From positions 186,001 through 250,000 of the forward strand of contig WNYE01000045.1 of assembly GCA_021396245.1 (NCBI GenBank): a stretch of DNA of 64,000 bases, given 5' to 3'. The position numbers were made by a program, and so were the translations under genes. Shown here piece after piece: positions 12,597 through 23,531 of this stretch. The notes beneath the pieces are model-generated. The model was given only the letters and a program-made list of their open reading frames with translations, did no database searches and had not been told where the DNA came from. The DNA comes from Sporothrix humicola. Lineage: Eukaryota; Ascomycota; Sordariomycetes; Ophiostomatales; Ophiostomataceae. The first letter of the stretch is position 1. Each line of letters begins with the position of its first letter.

Positions 12597-14628
12597 TGTG
12601 TGCGGATTTGTGTGTTTGTTGGAAAGAAAGTGTTTGGGCTTGTCAGGCTCTGTTGATCGATGATCTGGTCAATTCAATTTGGGAACATCATGATATCTGG
12701 CGCTTTTAAACAAATTGAACTGCATTGTTTGAGACGGCTCTGTTGTTATCTTGGAGTTTGCTTGTGAACTGACGTCAAATCACGATTCGAGAAAGAAAAG
12801 CTCCCTAGGCTCCCCAGCTCCCTGGCACAGCTGCCCCGCAGCCTAGTGGCTGTTGGCGCCCCAGAAAAAGCATAAACCGCTGTGGGACACACAACTTTTA
12901 GTGCACCTCTCGGCTGATTGACTCACGCGGAATTGGAAACCGGGCGGCGTGCTACAGTGGGACTCGCCCGCCGACAAGGCAGACAGGCAGACTTTCTCTC
13001 GCCGGACGGAATCAGCTCCACGCCGGCCCGTTGGAAAATGTAGAACAAAATACAGAATGCATTTTGCCAAGACATGCATCCCAAAAAAGAAAACAAGAGA
13101 ACGATAAAGAATCAGATAAAGTGAGGCAAATGGCTAAACAAAAGCCACGTGGTTGGCTGTGAGTTTTATCCTCCGGTCAAGTCATACTTTTCAAACGACG
13201 GTCACGACTAAAATGAGTCTTGAAAACAACCTTATTCACCGGCATGCGGCTCACATGATTAGGAACGGCTCCTACCGGCGATGGAATATTCTACTTCTTT
13301 TTCGCCGTCAGCCATTTGTTCTATCACCCTTCGACACTGTTCTATGTCTGTCCCCGCTTGTGTTTTGTGTCTCCCAGAATCCTTCACCGAAAACTCTAAA
13401 ATACTCGAGGGATCAAGTCTTACAAAGGTCGTGGAAAGGTCGTAATGAGATCGTGATACAGTTGCACTTCCAGGCACACTTGGGCGCACTTTGCCTCCAG
13501 CCTCACACCGTTTCACCACCTGAGTATATTAAGGAGCTCGCAAGTGTGCCTGGATTCCCACGGATTAAACGAAACAGCAGCCTGCGTTATCGTGATCTAT
13601 CGTCATCGATGCATTTTGTCGGAAATCTGTTAGACGCCACTCCCGCGCACTAACTGTCTTAGATCCCGCTATAATTAGCGGATACACCCGTAAATACAGA
13701 TCGTCAGACTAACAGTAAACAATGACAGTTCTAACCTGCAGCACAACGGCCATAAATAAACATTTAACATCTTATCTCAGCAAGAAACAAACACGTTCTA
13801 TTGTACTATGTATTCGTTTATGTATCTACCCGTGATTGTTCAGCCTCATACCAGATCAGCAAGATCCTCAAGTCTCACCCTCTCGTAAATCTAAAAATCA
13901 AGGAAATCGCATGCAAAAAGCCACATGTGAGCCGCATGCAGGTCGCCTGCGCACAGCCTGCTGACCTCTTTTGGGGAAGCCACCCTTTCGTCTTCGTCTC
14001 TTCAAACTTTGCTTTTCGTCGTTTTGTTACGTCGTTTCGTTTCGGCCATTCGTCGCTTTGTTTGTCCTCCCAACTCATGCAAGCCTTTTCGTCCTCGCTT
14101 CCTCCTCGTCTGATATTCCTATTCCTGTTCTCGACAGCCAACGTTGTCTTCCTTTTCTTCTCCTGCCCTACACACCCACAGCCTCGTCCCCCTCACATAA
14201 TCCCTGCCTCGTGTTCTTTTCCGCCGTTGTCTTCTCACTCTTCCTTCTGCATCCTCTTCGTTTCTCTCTTCGCTTGGCGGGATGCACGCGCCCACCCAGT
14301 TCGCTTGGCACCGCCACCCACAGCCAAAAACAGATCACAAAATAGCCAATATAAAATGCACCGTGAATAAAAATAAATAAATAATCCGTAAACCCAGCCC
14401 TGTGATCGACGTCTCTGAAAGTTCACAACTAAATGTTAAAGAGGATCACATGGCAGGTGCCTAATATTTGAAGAAGGCTCGCTCTTTCCGTTTTCAACAA
14501 CAAACTTTTTTTAAACTTCGCGCCTACCTGTTTGGACTGTTTTTGACCACGACTTCCTTTTCTGTCCATCTTCACCGTCTTTGCCCCTATTTCTGCATCG
14601 CTCCTCGTTTTCTGGACGGACCCAAAAG
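12597..14628. other. Gene-free divergent spacer
   Basis: This is the shared upstream region of the HNH gene (minus) and the hydrolase gene (plus). Frames such as the one near 13153-13653 lack coding bias or recognisable motifs. A 14-bp inverted repeat is listed separately. Frame 0 from about 14547 to 14747 looks partly coding and may belong to the first exons of the hydrolase gene (see its entry). Confidence 0.5.
13469..13554. repeat. 14-bp inverted repeat, 58-bp spacer
   Basis: TCCAGGCACACTTG at 13469-13482 recurs as its reverse complement at 13541-13554. It could be a stem-loop or the ends of a tiny mobile-element remnant. I see no flanking target-site duplication. Confidence 0.6.
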
Positions 14629-16463
14629 ATGGCCGCCTTTTCAACCTCATTTCGACGCCGGCAAGCGCCAGCATCGACTACCTCATCCACAACCACGGCC
14701 ACAGCGCCTGGCAGAAACACGGGCGACATCCGGCCCCAGCTGGGCCAGTCCGTCCTCCCGTCGCAGCCGCGCTCCCACCCTCGCACGCGTCGTGACCGCC
14801 TGCCATCAATACAGACGTCGCCACAAACAAATGGAGGCCCACCACATACGCCCTGCGACTCGTCTACCTCCTTCTTTGGCTCCCAGCTCGGCGGCCAGTC
14901 CGTCATCAACTACTCCTACACCGACTTGCCCTGGAAACTCCTCGCCTACGATGTTTACCACTTCTTCCGATTGGCCTGGGCGCTGCCCTACATTGTCTGG
15001 CCCGTTACTCCGGCCGACTCTGGGGATTTGGCCGAGCTGAGCCCGACCCTGGCTAACATCTGGTGCATTGCTGTGCATGCCGTGCTCTCCGTCTTGCAGC
15101 TTGTTTTCCTGCTCGGCCTGGTGCCCGCTGCTTGTCTATTGCCCGTCTGGGCGGCCGCTGGCCTCATCGCCGTCTGTCTCGGAGTCAACAAAATTCTGTG
15201 CACCGTCTTGTTAAACGGCATGCACGGCAAAATCGAGTACCACTCGCGGCCCGAGTGTGCGCCGGCGCTGCCTGAGCATGCCCATGAGCAGTGGGTGTTT
15301 TTGAACGGCGTCGCCGTCGGCCAGCACTGGATGCAGAACAATCTCGACCGCTTGGCCTTGACGTTCAAGCGACCCATCCTGGGCATCCACAACAAGACGT
15401 AAGTCCGCCTAAACCAGCATGCTTTTGCTGAACCACGACAGCCCGCTAACCCTCTAGATCCGGTATCCTATTTGATGTTATCGAGTGTCTCGTGCAGCGC
15501 AACTACACGTACGCCACGCGTGATGTCCGCGTCTGCTACAGCATCCTGAAAGAGAACCTGTACCGACCAGAGATCACAAAGGTTGTCTTCATCCTCCACT
15601 CGCAGGGCGGCATCGAAGGTGGTCTGGTGCTCGACTGGCTCCTCCAGGAACTGCCCCAGGACTTGCTCGCCAAGCTCGAGGTCTACACCTTTGGCAACGC
15701 CGCCAACCACTTTAACAACCCGCACCGTACCGTCGATGCCCAGAACCGCGAAATTGCCGCCTTTGGGCCCTCGTACGCCGAGCCGGAGACTGTCAATGCC
15801 GCGTCGACAACCGTCCACCGCACACCCCTCCTCGTCGCCGAGTCTTCTGCGACCCGCCCCGCCTCCATCTCCGGCCAGGCCATTGGCCACATTGAACACT
15901 ACGCCCACACAAGCGACTTTGTCGCCCTCTGGGGCGTTTTGCACTTTGTCAGCTCTGTGCCCAAGACACGGTCGATGCCCCGTTTCCTAGGCCGCGTCTT
16001 TGCCCGCGCCTCGCCCCGCGGCGGCCACCAGTTCTGCCAGCATTATCTAGACGGCATGTTCCCACTCGAGCGCCACCCAGCCACCAAGGCCGTCATTGGC
16101 TGTGCCGAGACGGGCAACGAGTTTATGGAAAGCGATGTCGAAGTCGGTCGCGACGGCGACGAGAGCGCTGTGGTGCGCGAGGCGATGGAGCAGAGCTGGC
16201 TGGCCGCTCTGAGCAGCAGCCCCGAGGCGACCACTGCCGTGAACGGCATCAACGGGACAAATGGTACCGTGAACGGGGTGGGTGCAGATTCTGTCGCCCC
16301 ATCTCTTGTCGAGATCCATGCCAACAGTCCCATCCTGGCCCGGCAAGCATCACAGCCTCGTCCTGTCAAGGTCAAGGATGTCTCTCGGCTGTGGCAGTAC
16401 CGCAATGGCCGCAGTCCCGACGATGGGTTCGCTCGTGGACTGAGTCGTTTCTCGACTATGTAG
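14629..16463 (+). CDS. Membrane-anchored alpha/beta-hydrolase (lipase-like)
   Basis: The simplest model is 14629-15398 joined to 15458-16463 (59-nt intron GTAAGT...GCTAAC...CTCTAG), 591 aa. The core has hydrophobic segments (IWCIAVHAVLSVLQLVFLLG and the following PVWAAAGLIAVCLG). After the intron comes VVFILHSQGGIEGG, a nucleophile-elbow-like S in an H-S-Q-G-G setting, and then VYTFGNAANHF and a late IEHYAHTSDFVALWG that may supply the catalytic His/Asp. This fits fungal putative serine hydrolases. The N-terminus is doubtful. Frame 0 (about 14600-14747) has better codon bias (DGRLFNLISTPASASIDYL), and a 67-nt intron 14748-14814 (GTCCGT, TGAC branch, ATACAG) would join it in phase to the same downstream frame. 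The true protein may therefore start upstream of 14629 in that frame. Confidence 0.75.
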
Positions 16464-16669
16464 GAGACTGTTGCTCATAACATTTACTTTTGGATACCCT
16501 TTGCAATTTTTGGTATAATCATATTTTGGACATATTATTTTCAAAGATCAAATTGGAAAAACACATACGCATTTGGATTGGGGGATTATATTGGATCATG
16601 TACTTGGATATCGTTTGACATATAACGTGCATCTATCAACTATTGTTTTAATCTTCTACTGGATTCCTA

Positions 16670-17776
16670 CTAACCCTTGAACGGCACCAGCCGACGGTAC
16701 GTCCAGATGCCCTGCTCCGTCGACACCTTGTCGTAGCCCAGCACGCCCTCGATAAACGCCAGGATGATCGCTGGGTTGAAATGGAATATGCTATTGTTCT
16801 GCGACGACAGCGTCACCGAGTCGTGCATCGGGCTCGCACCCCAGCAGCACTGGTTGTACTCCACTTCGACGGCAGGCGGCTTCCGCGAGTCCTGGTGGTT
16901 CGTCCGGCACCACCGCTTCATGTACTCGCCCAGCAGCTTCAGCGACGGGCTGTGGCTGCCCTGCACCACAATCTTCTTGTTGCCGTAGTCGGCCACGATA
17001 ATGTGGTACGGTGGACGCAAGAACAACTCGTCGGGCCGCGGCAGGGACTCGAGTGACGGCAGGTACTCGAGCTTGGGGATTGTCGTCTCGGGGGCAGGTG
17101 CTGGGGTGGCATATGCAACAGGTGCTGCCACGGGTTCAACAACGGCCGCCTTACCCGTTGTGGCATCCATCTCAACGTCCGCCCAGTCATCACCGCCCGC
17201 CGCAGTAGCAGCAGCAGCAGTCCGCACCGCCAGGCTCGGCGCCGCCTCTTGCTTCTTGAAGCAGTTCAGGAGACCACCACGGTACACCGCCGTGAACTCG
17301 CCGGGCACCGTCACCGTCCGCTTGTGCGGCAGGTACAGCATAAACGACGACCGCTCCTCGGACCACGCCGTGCCCGGCTCTGTCACGACGGGCAGCGTCG
17401 CGTCCGAGCCCGTCACCGTCACAAACAGCCGCACGCCAATGTGCGGCTCCAGGTTCTCCATCAGCGTCTCTGCCCACTCTTGTTGCGCGGCATCCGCCTC
17501 GTCGGCGCCCTCAACCAGCTCCGCGAAAACTTTGCACCAGATCTCGACGCAGCCCGCGACCGCAATCGCCAGCGACTGCTTGTCTTCGTAGACCTTGTCC
17601 AGGTCGCCGAGCAACTGCACCCATTCCGGGTCGATGCGCACCGGGTAGCCGAGCGTCGTCTTCAAATGTTCGCGGGCGACCTGCACGGACGCCGTCTCCT
17701 TCTCCCAGACATCGCGGATGGCGATCTGGAGCTTGAGGGGGCTAATTTGCGAGAGGCTTGTGTCAGCAGAGTCCAT
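16670..17776 (-). CDS. Uncharacterised 368-aa fungal protein
   Basis: A single exon runs from MDSADTSLSQISPLK to a stop at 16670. Codon bias is strong throughout. I recognise no catalytic motif, signal peptide or membrane segment. The N-terminal half reads as a compact alpha/beta region (WVQLLGDLDKVYEDKQSLAI, LFVTVTGSD). An Ala/Pro-rich linker follows at about residues 190-240, then a C-terminal block with RPPYHIIVADYGNKKIVVQG, WCRTNHQDSRKPPAVEVEYN and FHFNPAIILAFIEG. The two conserved-looking halves around a linker suggest a soluble two-lobed protein. It is convergent with the hydrolase gene (206 bp between stops). Function unknown. Confidence 0.8.
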   Translation of the reverse strand: MDSADTSLSQISPLKLQIAIRDVWEKETASVQVAREHLKTTLGYPVRIDPEWVQLLGDLDKVYEDKQSLAIAVAGCVEIWCKVFAELVEGADEADAAQQEWAETLMENLEPHIGVRLFVTVTGSDATLPVVTEPGTAWSEERSSFMLYLPHKRTVTVPGEFTAVYRGGLLNCFKKQEAAPSLAVRTAAAATAAGGDDWADVEMDATTGKAAVVEPVAAPVAYATPAPAPETTIPKLEYLPSLESLPRPDELFLRPPYHIIVADYGNKKIVVQGSHSPSLKLLGEYMKRWCRTNHQDSRKPPAVEVEYNQCCWGASPMHDSVTLSSQNNSIFHFNPAIILAFIEGVLGYDKVSTEQGIWTYRRLVPFKG

Positions 17777-20700
17777 GATGGCGGTTTGTGTAGTTGTGAA
17801 AGGTTATACGTCGTGTCTCGTCCGTTGATCGTTGATTTTGCTGTTCGGGTTTACTTACATTTTTCCTGCCATTATGACGGTGATCGACGGTTGCGTACGA
17901 CGCGGATTCCAAAGGACGCCAATGGGGAGTCGTTACAGAGGTTGAAAGTGGGGAGCTTGAGAATTGGTGGAATGGAGAATGGATGTTCAGAGTTCAGGGT
18001 CTCTGCAGCGGGGATACAGCTCTTTAAGAGAGGTAAGGTGCGTGATTCTCAATATTATTTTTGTCAAAGAACGAGGCTGACCCTTTTGAAATTACACAAG
18101 AAGCCCAAGGCTGCCGTCTGCCTTGGGATGAGGGGATTCACTGCTCGTCAGAACCTTGTCGTCGGGAGATTTATGTGCGGCTGAGTACCGAGCTACATCA
18201 TCGCCAACAAAACCAAAACCTCCTGGCGCCTCAGAAACTTGGCGACAAGATTTCCCCTTTCTGTCCCCTCATTTTCCTTTTTTTCTCTCCTTTGCTTCGG
18301 AAAGTTTCCCTTCGCAAACAAGACCAAAACCGTTCGAAGCTGTGTCTGTCCTAGTCCACAGGCAGTTTAGCTGCCCAACTATCGTGCAAACCCAGGTCGA
18401 GATCAGGTTCCACTCCCCAGCCGCAGCAGAAGCTCTTAACCTCTCACATTTCTGCCCCCTGACGCCTACATACTCGGTACTAACACAAAACATCACCACC
18501 GGCGAGCCAACCTCCAACCTCCAACGCCATAAAGTTTTTTGCGTTTGGTAGCGTGGAGCTAAAGTAGTGGGAAACGACCACTACGCGAGAAGTTGCTGCG
18601 CCAGCTCTAACCTCTAACCCAACTTTAACCTTTTTTTTTGTTCCATGGGCGGAACGATTTATTCTTGTGGACGGAACGAAGCGTCCAGAAAGAAAAGAAG
18701 GGCGGTTGGAACAAAACAAGGTCGCAAGCTCAAAACGAGGCGTTTTTTTAAGATTTGAGGAAATTTCGTTGGGAGATTGATAAGTGTCAGTTGCAAGAAC
18801 ACGAGGCAACAGAGAAGGGTGGACAGGTGACGACGATGGCTGGAAGGATCGTGAGAAGAAGAAAAGGGAAGGAGGAGAAGAAAATGGGAAAAGAAAAGAG
18901 GAAAAAGGAAAGATATCAAACAGAGTGTGACGAAGAAGCAACGAAAAGGGGGCGCAAACACACATCGTCAAACCGTGTCGACCGCATCGAGCTCGATCTA
19001 GGCGTCGGCGGCTCAGGCAGATGGGCTCATTCCGACCGCCACATTTTTCTGCCTCCTCAGATTTCACGATACCTTTTTGATGTTCTTGCCGTTTTTACGC
19101 CGGTCTTCGATATTTGATGTCGTGTCAATCCTTCTGTGCTACACGCCACAAAAAACAGAAAAGAAACATTTGCATGCAGTTGTGCATATATTTGTTTTTC
19201 TTCACACACATTATGCAGCACCCTGGCAAGGCGGCCGGCGAGGCAAATCGCGGCATTTCAGACGACAAGGCGGAACGGTGTACTTGTGAGTGGATCCCAG
19301 TGGGGGATGAAGAACGGGAGAAGCCCAGGGCCAAGTCCAGAGCCCTATCAATGGGCTCCAGGCAGGGATCGGCACTGTCAGTCACCGCTCCTCCGCTTTA
19401 CCGTTCTTCTGGCTTTTGTCTCTTTTTACTCTATTTTGTCTGATGTTTACGATTATCTTCTTTTCGCTCTTCCCCTGCAGCCTGATTGAAGTTTGTGCTT
19501 CCCCTGCCAATCCTTCCGTCTCGTCTTTCCATTTCGTCCCCTTTCTTCCCATCTTTCTCTTCAGCTCCAGGTACCAGGATTCGTTCAGCCTTGGAACCCT
19601 TGGGACAGGGGCAAGGACAAGATGCCTGCCGCGGCCCGCAGGCTTGGTTCTGTCTATGCATCTAGATGCCTGTGCCCGTGTCTATGAACCTGGATGTCTT
19701 ATGTCTTTCATGTTCTGCGTTGTATTCATGTGTCGTTTGATTGTTCCCTTTTTCAATATTCTCTTCTGCAGCCAGTTGGCCTCAATGGACCCCGATACCC
19801 AAAAAGTGAAAAGAAACACCATTACGTCAAAGGTCAACAAATTCCCCAAAACTGCGCCTCGCTAGGCTGGACTGTTTAGCGAGCCCAATTACCACCAAAC
19901 GAGAGGACCGTTCGCCAAGGCATGCCGGCAGGCACAACCATCGTGGACTTTTACACGTTTAAAGAGGAAAAGAAGTTTAGAGTTTCTCCAGAGAAAAGGC
20001 TTCAGGCCTAAAGGGTGCTAGCAGAAATACCGAACCCTGTCAGGGTCGACTGTCAACTATGGCGCTAAAACCGTTGCACGTTTTCTCTTGTCGTCTGCTG
20101 TATCTTACCTATTGTCTGGCTGGATCTTGTCTGGAAAACGCCGCCGGGATGCCTCAGGCACATGTTTTGCATGACGGGAGGGCTTGCTGGAGAAAGGGAC
20201 GGAATTTATTCCATTGGCTGAAGTTTTGGGTTTTGAACAACGAAAAAAGGAAAAGAGAAAAAGAAAGGAGCGGTCTGGACCGGTGGCTTTTCCAGGTCAA
20301 GCTGGCCTATGGCATTACACGGCTTGACCAATGATTGTCTGGAAGACAGCCAGCACTTGCATATGAAGCATCACACATGTGTACCCTCGACAACAGCTTT
20401 CAGCCGTCAACAAAGATTGAGAAGACCAAAAGAAAAAGAAAAAGAAAGAGTCAGTGGCCGCTCGAGCTAGGTTGATTTGTTGAAGTCGGTGAATCCTCAC
20501 GGGCTGTTGCAATTTCCCTTGGCGTCGTTCATAGGAGATGTCGTGGCCTTTGTGTCCCAGCTTCTTCTTCCAGCTTCCTCTTCTTTTTGAGCTACTCCCC
20601 AGCTACTTTTTCAGCTGCTGGCCCCCGCATCAAGCCAGCAGACCTTAGCCTGTCGTTTCACCACCCAAGGATAGCTTGCCAAGACATTTGCTAGGAGAAA

Positions 20701-21383
20701 TCGAGCAGGGAGAAGGAAGGTAACAGCTCGCGGAGGCGGTCGGAGGGGTGTCCGACTTCTACAGTACACATCTGCTGCGACCTCAACCTACCGGATACGA
20801 AGGATGCAAGGCTGTGAAAGAGGTAAAAGAAAGGGCACAAGAAAATGAAGCTAGAAGGTGCAGGGTGACTAGCCACTGGCAGTCGACGATGGCGGAACGA
20901 CGATGCCTTGATGCGGAATGGGACATGAAATGTGATGGACATGTTGGGAAATCACGGAGGCAGAGTCGAACGCCACAAGGAGCCATTGGAGGCAGGACAA
21001 GCGAGGAAAGGAGGAAACGAAAGAAAAGGGAAGGAGATCAAAAGAAGCAGAAAAAAGGGGGCAGAAAGAAACAGAAAGAAGCCGTTGGCCAAGAGAAGAA
21101 AGCAGCGCGATGCACTACGAGAGCTGGCATACGTATGCTTTTTCGAGATGATGCTAGGCAAGAGCAAGATGAGCCGACATCGATTACGATAACGATGAAG
21201 CTATGAACCTCAGGCGACGATATGGGGTGAGAAACAAGTATATAAGTTGGGGATATTCGCCCTCCTCGATCGACATCTTCCCTTGGCTCCTCATCCACAT
21301 CAAACATCTTCACTCTCAGCTCTCACTTTCAAACACATCAAGACTTCTTCTCTTTACCTCTTATACCCAAACACATCTTCACA
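17777..21383. other. Gene-free 3.6-kb divergent spacer
   Basis: This lies between the minus-strand gene ending its 5' side at 17776 and the plus-strand gene at 21384. Open frames are low-complexity (K/R/E-rich or S/F/L-rich) and inconsistent between strands. The last 100 bases are C/T/A-rich (CATCAAACATCTTC), a typical fungal leader. Nothing else is supported. Confidence 0.6.
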
Positions 21384-22389
21384 ATGCCTCGTCTTCCCCC
21401 TGCCGAGAAGCTCGCCCTGGCGACGCGCAAGAACGGTAGGTCTCTCCCGAGCCTTGTTTGAATATTGAACGTCGACACCCACTAACAACCCAGTCCGTGA
21501 TGAGTGGGAGAGCAAGAAGGAGGAGCTCGAGGCCAAGCTGTCGGCCAAGCTCGGCGTCCCATGGACCATTGACATCAACCCGCTCGCCATCTACCCCTAT
21601 GCCACCGACGACTGGGGCCGCACCAGCCTGGGCCAGATCATCCACAGCTATGCCGACGGCGCCGTCTACATGCTGAGCTACTTTGCCGACCGCCAGGGCG
21701 CCTCGGCCGTTGAAGAGCTCAACAGCATTGCCCACGCCCACGTCCTGACCATGGACATTGACGAGGCCGGCAAGAACACGTACAACGGCTGCGAGGTCCA
21801 GGAGGGCGGCCGCCTCGCCATTCTCTTTAATGACAAGAACTTTGGTGTCAACACCAACCAGTCCATGGAGGAGGCCAAGGTCATGGCTGCCCTCAACAGC
21901 GCGCCGCCCGCGCCCGCTGCCGAGGGCGAGGCCAAGCTGTCGTTTGCGGCCCGCACCAGCGTGCGCACCGAGTACGAGCCCCAGGCCGAGGAGATCCGCG
22001 CCAAGCTCGCCAAGCTCGTCAACAAGGACGACCTCAAGCTCGAGCCCAACTTTGAGGCGCTGTTCGCCGTCCTGTCGGCGCCCGAGAACGCCAGCAAGAT
22101 CGACAAGGACAACTACGAGCGCCAGCTGGGCTTCTTTGTGCGCGAGTACTTTAATGACCTCGCCTACCAGATGAACTTTCAAAAGTTTGGCGAGGACGAC
22201 ATGCTCCAGGAGGGCTTCCAGGAGGCCGTCGACAAGGGCGTCATCAGCATCCGCATCGTCGACAAGCTCAAGTACGCCAGCTACTGCGAGGTCGTCATCG
22301 AGGACGGCGTCCTGTACGTGCAGAGCACCGTCGAGCGCTGGGGCGTCAACACCAGCCACGCGGCCGAGAAGCTGGTCGACCAGCTGTAA
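21384..22389 (+). CDS. Uncharacterised conserved fungal protein, 315 aa
   Basis: Exons 21384-21435 and 21494-22389 flank a 58-nt intron (GTAGGT...CACTAAC...CCCAG). The first exon gives MPRLPPAEKLALATRKN and joins in phase to VRDEWESKKEELEAKLSAKL. This N-terminus, followed by GVPWTIDINPLAIYPYATDD, resembles a family of uncharacterised proteins widespread in filamentous ascomycetes. The protein is soluble, acidic and has no signal peptide. A helical linker (APPAPAAEGEAKLSF) separates two domains, and the second ends with YCEVVIEDGVLYVQSTVERWG. Very strong C-ending codon bias suggests high expression. I can give no function. Confidence 0.88.
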
Positions 22390-23531
22390 GCGGCTGGCTG
22401 GATCCATGCCAGAACGTTTCAAAAGAAGTTACGAAAGCGAGAGCAAGAATAGCGTGATGTGTTTTCAACGTGTCTTTCCATAGCACTACAAATTTAAAAG
22501 AGCCATATTGAGCCTACCAAACTGTGCCTGTCGTACCTTGTATGTGATCGCTAATCAGAGACAATTGCAGTGATCTGACGTAGCCGTGCGTCGTTTGCTT
22601 GACAATGTTGGGGTTTAGCTAACTTTGAAGTCGTGTAGCTATTAGATCTGCCAAGTATGCAGTTATGGCGTGAAGTATTCATCTCATTGAAAGTAAAAGT
22701 ATTGTCTGTTTTTCTACCGCAATTTATTACTTCCGTTTTTGCGAATAAAATTTATTAGAATACCTAGAAAATAAAATTAATCAAGAATCAATAGCAAATG
22801 TTTTTTTTTCTTAACCAAAAGAAATACGGACCAAATTCGTTTACAATCCGACCAATACGAAGTTACTCCTCAGCCACAGCTGACAGCTTCCGATCCTCGT
22901 TTCAGAGGTGCATTTCAATCACACTGGACAAACTCCGTTCGGCGACTTTCAAAGTGAAGTGTCGCGCGACAACACTCCGCGATTCCACAGCACGACGACA
23001 AAACCGCAACAAAGTCTCAAAAGACCGTCCGAGATGTGCAGACTGCCAACTATTTATCCGTCTCGCGAGCTTTGTCGAATTTAGTCGCCGCGTGTTGTGC
23101 TTTTTGTCGCGTCGCACTACGGGTCGCCGGTCGGCACAACCTTGGCTTGGCTGCTTCCGGACCGGGCCAATTCGACAGTGCAAATAGCGATACATAAACA
23201 AATTTTGCTATTCTCACAGCTGCGCATCCGACACATCGTGCCGTCCGGAGCCAAACGACGAAAAGACTGACCGCGTCGTGCAGGACGTCGACGGGAGGTT
23301 GTTTTCAAACGAAAACACGCATTATTTTGCCTTGTGCTGAGAGGTAATAAAAGACGATGGCGCCACCGAACTTTTGAGGAAAAAAGAAGGCTCCGTACCT
23401 TGCCATTCATTCTCATCTCAGGTCCATCACTGACTTCATTTCTAGACTCTCTTTCGTCCTATTTGTATTGATTCAAGTTTTACTCTTCATCTGATACGTA
23501 CCTTGGTATATATTCAAGCATCGTCTCCAAT
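22390..23531. other. Intergenic spacer
   Basis: This is the 3' flank of the 315-aa gene, an AT-rich patch (about 22,680-22,860), then the upstream region of the transporter gene. No coding frame is supported. Confidence 0.6.

Noticed and set aside
21379..22422. 347-aa minus-strand frame, L/V/G-rich
   Set aside because: It is a shadow of the 315-aa gene. The plus strand has the splice sites and the family-like N-terminus.
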